DNA of 48,814 nucleotides from Pseudomonadota bacterium (GTDB lineage: Bacteria > Pseudomonadota > Alphaproteobacteria > JACQOE01): positions 1 to 48,814 of the forward strand of contig JACQOE010000039.1 of assembly GCA_016202695.1 (NCBI GenBank), written 5' to 3'. The position numbers and the translations under genes were made by a program. Shown here one piece after another: positions 8,945 to 16,758 of the stretch; position 1 is the stretch's first letter, and each line of letters opens with the position of its first letter. A model generated the notes under the pieces. The model had not been told where the DNA came from, made no database searches, and worked only from the letters and a program-made list of their open reading frames with translations.

Positions 8945-10122
8945 CAGTGCCCGCGCCGGCCCGTCTCCCGGCGCCGCTTGAGGATCACCGCCGCCCGCAG
9001 GCCCGCGCTCCCGTAGCGGGCCATGCGATCGAAGTCGGGGTGGGAGACGGGAACGTTCATGCAGTCGATCGGGGTCTTGTGCCCTTCGGTTCCGACAAAG
9101 GGGTCGTGGAAGTAGATGAAGCGCTCGTCATGCCCGGTCAGCACCACCCAATGGGGCTCTTTCTCGCCGTAGAGCGCGTAGGAACTGAACAACACCACCG
9201 GAACCGCCTCCGCCGAAAGATACCCCATCAGCTCGTCCGCCGTTAAGGCCCTATGCACCACCGGGATGCCGGCCTCCGCCGCCTCGGCTCGGAAGTCCTC
9301 GTGCACCAGGCGCATTACCTCCTTCTTCTCGCTGCTGCGGACCGAGTCGAGGAACAGCGGCCCGTCGTCGTTGACGAACACCTCGACCTCGAAGCCGCGC
9401 CGCCGCGCGGCCAGCGCCAGGCCATAGGGGCTCGCCCCTCCGTGGCCGGCGCTCATGAAGATCAAGGTCGATTCGCGCCAGAGCTTGAGCTCGAGGTTGC
9501 GCCCGAGCCCGAGGCCGGGATCGAGCGTCTTCATCGCCATCATCAGGCACGCCGCCCCGCAGGTGAACTCGAGGGTCTGGGCGTAGTAAGGGATGCGCCG
9601 CAGCTCCGGCCGGTCGCCGCCGGCGAGCATCTTCTCCATGCGCAGCGCGTCCGCGTGGTCCTCGTAGAAGTTGGGGTAGACGCCGATCTCCCGGTAGCCG
9701 GACTCGCGGTAGCGGGCGATCGCCCGCGGGTTGTCCGGCCGCACCTCGAGGCGCATCACCGCGCGGCCGTCGGCAAGCACCCGCGCCTCGGCCTCGCGCA
9801 CCAGCGCCAGGCCGTAGCCGCGGCCCTGGCGCGTGGGCTCGACGGCGATGGAATAGAGCCGCGCGAGCGAGGTGCGCCCGTGCAGGAGGACGATGGCGTA
9901 GCCGATCACCTCTTCCCCGAGCTCGGCGACCAGCGAGATGGCGTGGCCCTTGGTAAGGAGGTGCTGGAAGCTCCGCCGCGACAGCCGGTCGCTGGCGAAG
10001 CACAGCTCCTCGAGGCGGAGAAGGGCCGGGATATCGGCCACCCGCGCGGCGCGGATCGAGGGCTCCGGGGCGGCCCGGCGCGGCGCTTCGGCACGAGGAA
10101 GGGTGACTGCCTTGGGGCGCAT
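8944..10122 (-). CDS. GNAT N-acetyltransferase fused to a C39 peptidase-like domain
   Basis: A 392-residue two-domain protein. Residues about 20-165 form a RimI-like GNAT acetyltransferase (acetyl-CoA loop in VEPTRQGRGYGLALV, then RLEVRPDNPRAIARYRESGY). Residues about 175-385 resemble peptidase family C39: IPYYAQTLEFTCGAACLMMA holds the likely catalytic Cys, and HWVVLTGHDERFIYFHDPF holds the His and downstream Asp. This fusion followed by a RimK-like ligase is a recurrent pair in Proteobacteria; the pathway is not established to my knowledge. A peptide-maturation role (cleave, ligate, acetylate) is inference. It is the first gene of the two-gene operon. Confidence 0.87.
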   Translation of the reverse strand: MRPKAVTLPRAEAPRRAAPEPSIRAARVADIPALLRLEELCFASDRLSRRSFQHLLTKGHAISLVAELGEEVIGYAIVLLHGRTSLARLYSIAVEPTRQGRGYGLALVREAEARVLADGRAVMRLEVRPDNPRAIARYRESGYREIGVYPNFYEDHADALRMEKMLAGGDRPELRRIPYYAQTLEFTCGAACLMMAMKTLDPGLGLGRNLELKLWRESTLIFMSAGHGGASPYGLALAARRRGFEVEVFVNDDGPLFLDSVRSSEKKEVMRLVHEDFRAEAAEAGIPVVHRALTADELMGYLSAEAVPVVLFSSYALYGEKEPHWVVLTGHDERFIYFHDPFVGTEGHKTPIDCMNVPVSHPDFDRMARYGSAGLRAAVILKRRRETGRRGH

Positions 10123-10187
10123 GCGACACCGCGTGACCAGCGAGCGTGGGGACCGGACGGCTCGGGATCGAGCCGGTCCGGGCTCGT

Positions 10188-10216
10188 TATCTAGGCCGCA
10201 ATCGCGCGATCGTAAA
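10188..10216 (-). promoter_or_regulatory. Candidate promoter for the GNAT-C39/RimK-like operon
   Basis: On the minus strand TTTACG (10216-10211) and TAGATA (10193-10188) are separated by 17 bp, and a small stem (gagcc/ggctc) follows in the presumed leader. The -10 match is poor, so this is only a candidate, but it is the most AT-rich spot in the 173-bp space upstream of the operon. Confidence 0.3.
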
Positions 10217-10295
10217 GGGGCGAGGTGCGCCTGGCCCCCCGGGGCCGGCGCGGCGGCGCGAGCGAGGCGCCCCCATCCGAATTTCCAAACGGCTC

Positions 10296-11657
10296 TCAGC
10301 CCTCCTCGCGGTCGACCGCAGCGGCGAGGTCGACGAGCGCCTTGCCGATCTCCACCGGATAGGGCGGCTCGGTCGCCAGCCGCCGCAGGCGCTCGGGGAG
10401 GCGCCGAAGCTCGCGCGCTGCCCGCTCGCGCGCCTCGGCGAGGGGGGGAAGCGTGCCGATCCGCCGCCCCTCGCGCATCACCGAAGCCAGCAACGGCTCG
10501 CCGGCCGGCGCCTCGTCCTCCAGCGTCACCACGTCGCCCGTCATGCGGCCCTCGGCGTCGAAGCGGCGGAAGACCTGCTTGCGCCCCGGCCAGGTCGCCT
10601 TCCCTTCCGAGCGCTTGCGCCGCGCCCGCCCGGCGTACTCCTGGAGCTTGTAGGCGCAGTCGAGGCAGGGAGCGTCCGCGGAGGTGGTGAGCGAGGTGCC
10701 GACGCCGAAACCGTCGATCGGCGCCCTGGCCTCGGCGAGCGCGAGGAGAGTCTCCTCGTCGAGGCCGCCGCTGGCGAAGATCGTCACCTCGCGCAGGTTC
10801 CCCTCATCGAGGATGGCGCGCACCTTGCGGGCGTGATCGGCGAGGTCGCCGCTGTCGAGCCGCACCCCGCGCACCGCGATCCCCTCGCGCTTGAGCCGGG
10901 CGGCGAGCGCCACGACCTTTCGCGCCGCCGCCTCGGTATCGAAGGTGTCGATCAGGAGCACCACGTTCTCGGGGCGCGAGCGGGCGAAGGCGGCGAAGGC
11001 CGCCTCCTCGGAGTCGTGCGCCTGGATGAAGGAGTGGGCCATGGTGCCGAACACCGGCAGGCCGAAGCGGGGCGCGGCGAGCGTCGTGGCGGACCCGGCG
11101 AAGCCGGCGAGATAGCTCGCCCGCGCCGCCAGCAGCCCCGCCTCCGCCCCGTGCGCGCGCCGGAGCCCGAAGTCGACCAGCATCTTGCCCGAGGCGGCGA
11201 GGACGAGGCGGGCCGCCTTCGAGGCGATCAAGGTCTGGAAGTTGAGGAGGTTGATGACCCGGGTCTCGATGAGCTGGGCCTCGGGGAGCGGCGCGGTCAC
11301 CCGGAGGATCGGCTCGCTGGGGAAGACGGCCGTGCCCTCGGGAACGGCGTGGACCGAGCCGGTGAAGCGGAAGGCGGCGAAGTGCGCGATCGCGGCCCGG
11401 GAGAAGCGGCCGCTCGCCGCCAGCCAGTCGAGCTCCGCCTCGCCGAAACGGGCGCCCTCAAGGAACTCCACCACCTGCTCGAGCCCGGCGGCGATGAGGA
11501 AGCCACGGGTCGGCGGCAGCCTGCGGACGAAGAACTCGAAGACCGCGGTCTCGGTCATGCCCGCCTCGAGATAGGCCTGCAGCATGTTGAGCTCGTAGAG
11601 GTCGGTGAGCAGCAGGCTGGAGCCGGGATCTATGGCCGAAACGCTCCGCGGGGGCAT
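10296..11657 (-). CDS. pncB: Nicotinate phosphoribosyltransferase
   Basis: A 453-residue enzyme of the nicotinate phosphoribosyltransferase family, which condenses nicotinate with PRPP (ATP-dependent) to nicotinate mononucleotide in NAD salvage. Visible family features are LLTDLYELNMLQAYL near the N-terminus, FEFFVRRLP, RRAHGAEAGLLAARASYLAGF, the conserved His in GTMAHSF, and the phosphate-binding region around VRLDSGDL and FGVGTSL. The ATG at 11657 is preferred; an in-frame TTG at 11765 would run across the divergent prs start and promoter. It is divergent from a PRPP synthetase, which supplies its co-substrate. The family call is firm. Confidence 0.92.
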   Translation of the reverse strand: MPPRSVSAIDPGSSLLLTDLYELNMLQAYLEAGMTETAVFEFFVRRLPPTRGFLIAAGLEQVVEFLEGARFGEAELDWLAASGRFSRAAIAHFAAFRFTGSVHAVPEGTAVFPSEPILRVTAPLPEAQLIETRVINLLNFQTLIASKAARLVLAASGKMLVDFGLRRAHGAEAGLLAARASYLAGFAGSATTLAAPRFGLPVFGTMAHSFIQAHDSEEAAFAAFARSRPENVVLLIDTFDTEAAARKVVALAARLKREGIAVRGVRLDSGDLADHARKVRAILDEGNLREVTIFASGGLDEETLLALAEARAPIDGFGVGTSLTTSADAPCLDCAYKLQEYAGRARRKRSEGKATWPGRKQVFRRFDAEGRMTGDVVTLEDEAPAGEPLLASVMREGRRIGTLPPLAEARERAARELRRLPERLRRLATEPPYPVEIGKALVDLAAAVDREEG

Positions 11658-11688
11658 GGCCGGACGCCTTCGCACTCTCAATCGGTCT

Positions 11689-11717
11689 TTAACACGGGCG
11701 AGGTTTACCCGCATAAT
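11689..11717 (+). promoter_or_regulatory. Sigma70-type promoter driving the PRPP synthetase gene
   Basis: TTAACA (11689-11694) matches the -35 consensus at five of six positions, and CATAAT (11712-11717) matches the -10 consensus at five of six. The spacer is exactly 17 bp. A transcript starting near 11724 would have a leader of about 41 bases before the ATG at 11765. In 70% GC DNA such a pair is unlikely by chance, though it was found by eye. Confidence 0.6.
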
Positions 11718-11764
11718 CGGGGCGCGCCCTCCCACCGGGATAGTCGAACGGGGCTTCCGGTTCA

Positions 11765-12748
11765 ATGCCTGCCGGCGATCTCGCGCTCTTCGCCCTCCAG
11801 TCGACCCGCGCCTACGGCGAGGGGGTCGCGCGCCGCCTCGGGGTACCGCTCGCCGCCCACGAGGAGCGGGGCTTCGAGGACGGCGAGCACAAGGCCCGCT
11901 CGCTGGTCAATGTCCGCGGGAGCGACGCCTTCGTCGTCCAGTCGCTGCACGCGGACGCGCGCGAGAGCGTGCACGACAAGCTCTGCCGGCTGCTCTTCTT
12001 CCTCGGCGCGCTCAAGGACTCCGCCGCCGGCCGGGTGACCGCGGTCGTCCCCTACCTCTGCTACGGGCGCAAGGACCGCAAGACCAAGTCCCGCGATCCC
12101 GTCACCACCCGCTACGTGGCGATGCTGTTCGAGGCGGTCGGCGCCGACCGGGTGGCGGCGATCGACGTCCACAACCTCATCGCCTTCCAGAACGCCTTTC
12201 GCTGCCCGACCGAGCATCTGGAGGCGCGGAAGCTGTTCGCCGCCCACTTCGCTCCCCTCCTCGCCGGCGAGGAGGCCGTGGTCGTCTCGCCCGACGTGGG
12301 CGGGGTGAAGCGCGCCGAGCGTTTTCGCGACGCGCTCGCCGCGGCCCTGGGCCGGCCGGTCCCTGTCGCCTTCATGGAGAAGCAGCGGAGCGCCGGGGTG
12401 GTGAGCGGCGAGGCCGTGGTGGGCGAGGTCGGCGGACGGGCGGCGATCGTCATCGACGACCTCATCAGCACCGGCACCACCATGCTCCGCGCCGCCCGGG
12501 CGCTCAAGGAGCGGGGCGCGACCCGGGTCTTCGCCGCCGCCACCCACGGCCTCTTCATCGGCGAGGCGGGGCGGGTGCTCGCCGATCCCGCCTTCGAGCG
12601 GGTGGTAGTAACCGACACCGTTCCCCCCTTCCGGCTCGATCCGGCCCTGGTGCGCGAGCGCCTCACCATCCTCGACACCACCGGGCTGGTGGCCGAGTCC
12701 ATCCGGCGCATGCACGCCGGGGGCTCACTCGTCGAGCTGCTCGAATAG
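11765..12748 (+). CDS. prs: Ribose-phosphate pyrophosphokinase (divergent PRPP synthetase)
   Basis: A 327-residue PRPP synthetase: ribose 5-phosphate plus ATP gives PRPP and AMP. Recognisable parts are [26 protein letters not shown] (the catalytic flexible loop region), AIDVHN (keeping the His of the usual DLH motif), [12 protein letters not shown], and the PRPP loop [11 protein letters not shown] near 223-233. Several motifs differ from housekeeping Prs (YGRKDRK for [15 protein letters not shown] for DMIDTGGT), so this is probably a second, specialised copy. It is divergent from pncB, a PRPP user. Its last 24 bases overlap the convergent APH-like gene. Confidence 0.88.
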   Translation: MPAGDLALFALQSTRAYGEGVARRLGVPLAAHEERGFEDGEHKARSLVNVRGSDAFVVQSLHADARESVHDKLCRLLFFLGALKDSAAGRVTAVVPYLCYGRKDRKTKSRDPVTTRYVAMLFEAVGADRVAAIDVHNLIAFQNAFRCPTEHLEARKLFAAHFAPLLAGEEAVVVSPDVGGVKRAERFRDALAAALGRPVPVAFMEKQRSAGVVSGEAVVGEVGGRAAIVIDDLISTGTTMLRAARALKERGATRVFAAATHGLFIGEAGRVLADPAFERVVVTDTVPPFRLDPALVRERLTILDTTGLVAESIRRMHAGGSLVELLE

Positions 12749-13804
12749 CGGCGGCGCGCGCCGGGCGAAGAGCGCCCTGGCGTGGCCGGCGGCGAGCCGA
12801 AGGTAGGCCGCGGCGCGGTCCCGCCACAGGGCGGCCTCGGCGCCCCCGCGCCGGTCGTCCAGGTGCCACGCCGCGAGCTTCGCCCTGAGCGCCGCCCGGT
12901 GGCTCATGTAGAAGCGGATCAGCGGCGCCGGCGGGGCATCGCCCAACCGCTCGGTGTAGGTCGCGAACAGGACGCGGCCGACGACGGCGGCCCCCAGCGC
13001 CTCGCACTCCATGGCCAGGAAGGCCAGTTCCTCGGCCGGGTCGAGGAGCCGGAAGTCGCGGCGGAACTCAAGCCGGTCAATGATGAGCGGCGGCTCGGTC
13101 AGGCACACGTGCTCGGGTCGGAGATCGCCGTGGCCCTCGACGATGCGACCCTCCCGGGCGCGGACCTCTAGGAGGCCGCCACGCTCGGCGAGGAAGCGAA
13201 GCTGGCGCTCCGCCGTCTCGCGCACCAGCGCCGCCGGCAGTCCGTAGGCCGGGGTCGCGAGCGCCCGGCGATTGGCGCCGATGCCCGCCTTGAAGCGTGC
13301 CCGGTAGGCGACCGGCGTCACCGCCACGCGCGGCGCCGCCCGGTAGAAGGCGGCAAGGGCCCCGGCCAAGGCGCAAAGCTCGGCCTCGCCCAGCCTGCGC
13401 CGGCGGATCGCCTCGTCGAGCATGCGCTCGCGCGGCAGGCGGCGCATCCTGACCAGCCAGTCCACGGCCGGTCCCTCGCCGCCCAGGGCCAGTCCGCCGT
13501 CGGCCGCGCGGGTAAGCGGCACCACGCCCAGGTAGACGCCCGGGGCGAGCCGGCGGTTCAGACGGACCTCGGCCTCGCAGTTCCGCCGTCGCGCCGCCGG
13601 GGTGGAGAAGTCGAGGAAACCGGTCCGCACCGGCTTCTTCAGCTTGTACACGCGCTCCCCCACCAGGAACACCCACGACATGTGGGTCTCCACGACCTCC
13701 ACCCCCTCCGCCACCTCCGCATAGGTGTCTCGGCGCTTGAGGAAGGCGACCTTCGCCGCCAGCGCCGGGCCGCATTCGGGGTCGGCGAACAGCCGGCTGG
13801 TCAT
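12725..13804 (-). CDS. Aminoglycoside phosphotransferase-like kinase family protein
   Basis: A 359-residue protein of the COG2187-type 'aminoglycoside phosphotransferase family enzyme' group. The N-terminal lobe carries [16 protein letters not shown], with the Lys that would bind ATP. The C-terminal lobe has the Brenner motif HGDLRPEHV and the following IIDRLEF, giving the two catalytic and metal-binding Asp residues. Small-molecule kinase activity is likely; the substrate is unknown and antibiotic resistance should not be assumed. The start at MTSRL is chosen because GGAGGGGG and AGGA lie just upstream, and the longer frame adds unrelated residues. The 3' end overlaps prs by 24 bp on the other strand. 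Confidence 0.8.
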   Translation of the reverse strand: MTSRLFADPECGPALAAKVAFLKRRDTYAEVAEGVEVVETHMSWVFLVGERVYKLKKPVRTGFLDFSTPAARRRNCEAEVRLNRRLAPGVYLGVVPLTRAADGGLALGGEGPAVDWLVRMRRLPRERMLDEAIRRRRLGEAELCALAGALAAFYRAAPRVAVTPVAYRARFKAGIGANRRALATPAYGLPAALVRETAERQLRFLAERGGLLEVRAREGRIVEGHGDLRPEHVCLTEPPLIIDRLEFRRDFRLLDPAEELAFLAMECEALGAAVVGRVLFATYTERLGDAPPAPLIRFYMSHRAALRAKLAAWHLDDRRGGAEAALWRDRAAAYLRLAAGHARALFARRAPPLFEQLDE

Positions 13805-13946
13805 GTCCTGGCGCGCCCCCTCCCCGCCCCATATGTCCGAACCGCCGCCGGAGCGTTGACCTCGATCATTGACCTGGACCCAGCCACATTCCGACACTCC
13901 GAGGCGGTCGGGCATCCTCGCCCGCCGGCGAAACGGACAAACGGCG

Positions 13947-14618
13947 ATGTTCAGGGACCGCAAGGACGCGGGCAAGCAGTTGGCCCGTGCGCTCGTCCCC
14001 TACAGGGACCGGCGCCCGGTGGTGCTCGCGCTCCCCCGGGGCGGAGTCCCGGTCGGGGTCGAGATCGCCGCCGCCCTCGACGCGCCCCTCGACCTGGTGC
14101 TGGTGCGCAAGATCGGGGCTCCCACGCAGCCCGAGCTCGCCGCCGGCGCGGTGGTCGACGGCGAGCGTCCCGAGACCGTGCTCAACGCCGACATCGTCGA
14201 GGGGCTCGGCATCTCGCCGGACTACCTCCGCGAGGAGACGGCCCGCCAGCTTACCGAGATCGAGCGCCGGCGGGCGTTCTATCTCGGCGACCGGCCGCGG
14301 GCCGAGGTCACGCGCCGCACCGCGATCGTGGTCGACGACGGGATCGCGACCGGCGCCACGGTGCGCGCCGCGCTCAAGGCAATCCGGCGCCGGCGCCCGG
14401 CGCGCGTGGTGCTGGCGGTCCCGGTCGCCCCGCCCGAAACCATCGCAGCGCTGAAGGCCGAGGCCGACGACGTGGTCTGCCTTCTGACGCCCGCCTTCTT
14501 CGGCGCGATCAGCATGTTCTACGAGGACTTCCGCCAGGTGAGCGACGAGGAGGTGATCGACCTCCTCGACCGGGCAGCCCGGCGCGGCGCCCCGGCGACG
14601 CCCGCCGGCCCGCGGTAG
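13947..14618 (+). CDS. Phosphoribosyltransferase family protein
   Basis: A 223-residue member of the type I phosphoribosyltransferase fold (COG1926-like). It has LALPRGGVPVGVEIA near residues 28-42, LVLVRKIGAP, and the PRPP-binding loop IVVDDGIATGATVRAAL at about 128-144. The acceptor base or substrate is not evident. ATG at 13947 is preferred over a TTG 26 codons upstream because homology begins at MFRDRKDAG. It is the third gene here concerned with PRPP, after pncB and prs, and is divergent from the APH-like kinase with a 142-bp gap. Confidence 0.82.
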   Translation: MFRDRKDAGKQLARALVPYRDRRPVVLALPRGGVPVGVEIAAALDAPLDLVLVRKIGAPTQPELAAGAVVDGERPETVLNADIVEGLGISPDYLREETARQLTEIERRRAFYLGDRPRAEVTRRTAIVVDDGIATGATVRAALKAIRRRRPARVVLAVPVAPPETIAALKAEADDVVCLLTPAFFGAISMFYEDFRQVSDEEVIDLLDRAARRGAPATPAGPR

Positions 14619-14645
14619 TCGGGCGCGGATCGCGGACCTTGCCCC

Positions 14646-14891
14646 ATGCCGAGCGCCGAGCTTCGCGTCGAGGTCGCGTGCTACGCCGGCCACAAGGGCG
14701 AGGAGACGCCGCGCCGGCTCGACTTCGGTGGGCGCACCGTCGAGGTGGTCGAGGTGCTCGACTCCTGGCTCGGCCCCGACCACGCCTACTTCAAGGTCCT
14801 GGGTGCGGACGGTGCCCGCTACATCCTCCGCCACGACACCGCGTCCGGCCATTGGGAGATGATCATGTTCGAGCGGAGCCGCAGCCCGTGA
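14646..14891 (+). CDS. Small conserved hypothetical protein (81 aa)
   Basis: An 81-residue protein with a beta-rich look: GRTVEVVEVLDSWLGPDHAY, then FKVLGADGARYILRHD and a closing HWEMIMFER. The WxxxDHxYFKV...YILRH pattern looks like a small conserved family of unknown function; I cannot name it with certainty. It begins 27 bp after the phosphoribosyltransferase gene on the same strand and may share its transcript. Its last 29 bases overlap the convergent rtcA gene. No clear ribosome site is visible. Confidence 0.62.
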   Translation: MPSAELRVEVACYAGHKGEETPRRLDFGGRTVEVVEVLDSWLGPDHAYFKVLGADGARYILRHDTASGHWEMIMFERSRSP

Positions 14892-15990
14892 GGTCCGCGC
14901 CGGCGGCGCCCGCGGGCTCGACCGTGACCAGGCCCTCCCCGCCCGGCCCGCGCTCGATTCCGATGTGGGCGAGCCCGAACCGCCCGATCGCCCAGGCATT
15001 AGTCTCGAGGTGGCCCGTTACCCGCTCGGTCGTGAACCGCGAGGGCGTCGGCGCGAAGGCGAGCGGAGCCAGGACCTGGTCGGCAAGATGGATGTCGAGC
15101 GCGCCGGCCGAGGCCCGGTAACGGAAGAATGCGGCCACCGCCTCTTCGGCTACCGCCTCGGCCCGCTTGCCCCGCTCGCCAAGGACGTTGAAGCCGACGC
15201 GAACCCGCTCGCAGTCGATGGTGAGGAAGAGCCCCGCGCCCGGGCAGGCGGCGGCGACGGTCTCGGCGGCGATGTCGATGCGGGCGTCGGCTTGCACCAG
15301 CAGCGCGCGCGCCCGCGCCGCCATGCGCTCGGCCACTTGTTCTGGCAGATTGGCGGCCAGCGCCCGCCCGCCGATCCGAAGAATCCGCCCCCGTTCCACG
15401 AGCTCGATCGGCCGCAGCCGGGCACGCGCCCGCGGGCCCAGCCCCTCGACGGTCACCTCGATTTCGCCCCGGCCCAGCGGATACCAGCCCGAGGCGACCA
15501 GCTCCGCCCGTGCCGCGATGCCGATGTGGGCGAGGAGCGGCAGCCACACCTCGGCGACGTAGTCGTAGGGCGGGCTCCAGGCCATGTGGGTGCCGCCGCG
15601 AATCCACAGCCGGGACCGGCCTTCGGCGAGGGCGAGCGGCAGAAGGACCGCCTGCAGCATCAGGGTCGTCGCGCCGGCGCTCCCGCCCTCTCGCGCCGCG
15701 CCGACATCGAAACGGTAGTCGCCGGCGGCGACCGGCGCCCGCGGCCGGAAGTCGAGGAGCGGCGAGCCGATCGCGTCGCCCGCGACCTCGGCCCGGCAGA
15801 GCGCGACGAGCGAGCGCACCGCCGTGAGGTGCTGGGCCGCGAGCCCCGGGCGCGGCCGGCCGGCGCGAATCCGCTCCACCCGGACCGCGCGCCCGGTGAT
15901 GGCGGCAAGGGAGAGGGCGGTGCGCAGGATCTGCCCGCCTCCCTCGCCGTGCGAGCCGTCGATGACCAGGGGCTCGGTCGGCGTACCCAT
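14863..15990 (-). CDS. rtcA: RNA 3'-terminal phosphate cyclase
   Basis: A 375-residue RtcA, somewhat longer than the E. coli enzyme. It converts RNA 3'-phosphate ends to 2',3'-cyclic phosphate through a covalent AMP-histidine intermediate. The signature DGSHGEGGGQILRTAL is at residues 11-26, RGGTHMAWSPPYDY at about 131-144, and the adenylated histidine is His301 in DIHLADQ. GAGG bases about 3-7 upstream of the ATG support this start. The usual partners rtcB and rtcR are not in the window, so regulation by RtcR cannot be claimed. The 3' end overlaps the 81-residue gene by 29 bp. Confidence 0.93.
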   Translation of the reverse strand: MGTPTEPLVIDGSHGEGGGQILRTALSLAAITGRAVRVERIRAGRPRPGLAAQHLTAVRSLVALCRAEVAGDAIGSPLLDFRPRAPVAAGDYRFDVGAAREGGSAGATTLMLQAVLLPLALAEGRSRLWIRGGTHMAWSPPYDYVAEVWLPLLAHIGIAARAELVASGWYPLGRGEIEVTVEGLGPRARARLRPIELVERGRILRIGGRALAANLPEQVAERMAARARALLVQADARIDIAAETVAAACPGAGLFLTIDCERVRVGFNVLGERGKRAEAVAEEAVAAFFRYRASAGALDIHLADQVLAPLAFAPTPSRFTTERVTGHLETNAWAIGRFGLAHIGIERGPGGEGLVTVEPAGAAGADLTGCGSART

Positions 15991-16058
15991 GCCCTCGGCT
16001 CCGGTGTCGGCGACGCCGGGGGCGTTTCGGCGGCGGACGGGGCGACGGTGCGACCGCC

Positions 16059-16559
16059 CTACGCCTCGCGCCTCCAGGAGACGCGGAGGAAGTACTCCTC
16101 CTCGGCGTAGTGAAACTCAAGTTCGCCGCGAAAGGCACGATGTATCGCCTCGCCGATCCGGCGCGGAAGGTGGATGTCGGTGGTGGCGATGACAAGGCCG
16201 TCCTCGCCCTCCTCGATCCCCATGATGCGGTGGAGGGGGTGGTCGCCCTTCTCCTCCTGCTCCTGGTGACGGGCAAGGTGGATCAGCTCCTCCCGATGCT
16301 GCTTGACGAACGCCCCGCTGAGCGTGACCTGCCCGGCCGGGCATTCGTCCCGGATGCGGTGGCAGGCCTGGCAGAGCGCCTCGTGTGCCCCCTTCGGCTT
16401 CGCCGCCCACTGCCAGCGGCCCTCGTGGAAGACGGCCCCGCAGCCGGGGCAGATGGTCGGCTCCGGGAGCTTCAGCCGGGTCTTGTAGGGATCGTGAACG
16501 CGCTCATCGATCAGCCGATCCCTACGGGCCGGCCGGCGCGTCACGTCTTTTCCTTTCAT
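16059..16559 (-). CDS. BCAM0308-type zinc-ribbon protein
   Basis: A 166-residue protein with a four-cysteine zinc ribbon: CPGC at residues 37-40 and CQAC at 63-66. The segment between is typical of the BCAM0308 family (PEPTICPGCGAVFHEGRWQW). The C-terminal half, with TDIHLPRRIGEAIHRAFRGEL, looks like a small ligand- or RNA-binding domain. Function is unknown; resemblance to NMD3-like zinc ribbons is suggestive only. The start is decided by a very strong AAGGAGG 5-6 bases upstream of the ATG at 16559; the 49 extra residues of the longer frame are not family-like. It lies 199 bp downstream of senA on the same strand and 68 bp upstream of rtcA. Confidence 0.78.
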   Translation of the reverse strand: MKGKDVTRRPARRDRLIDERVHDPYKTRLKLPEPTICPGCGAVFHEGRWQWAAKPKGAHEALCQACHRIRDECPAGQVTLSGAFVKQHREELIHLARHQEQEEKGDHPLHRIMGIEEGEDGLVIATTDIHLPRRIGEAIHRAFRGELEFHYAEEEYFLRVSWRREA

Positions 16560-16758
16560 GGTGCCTCCTTCCCGCATGGCTCGGCGATTTCCCGTCGGGG
16601 GCGGCGCGGACCGTCCTTGCGGCAGGGGCCGCCGGCAACCGCGTTGCCGGCCGGCGCCCGACCGCGCCCATTGTGACAGAGCCGCGGGAGCTGGATATTG
16701 ATCCAACTCAACGTGCCCGAACCCTGCACGGGGCCGGACGCGCCGGCGACGCGGCGGC

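Noticed and set aside
10296..11765. TTG start at 11765 for nicotinate phosphoribosyltransferase
   Set aside because: It would add 36 Arg-rich residues and cover the prs promoter and start; ATG 11657 matches the family.
12725..13804. Aminoglycoside resistance gene
   Set aside because: The protein belongs to a broad kinase family with the APH fold; nothing in the sequence or neighbourhood points to antibiotic modification.
13961..14999. Minus-strand frame opposite the phosphoribosyltransferase
   Set aside because: Its translation lacks any family pattern and it is antisense to a protein with a clear PRPP-binding loop.
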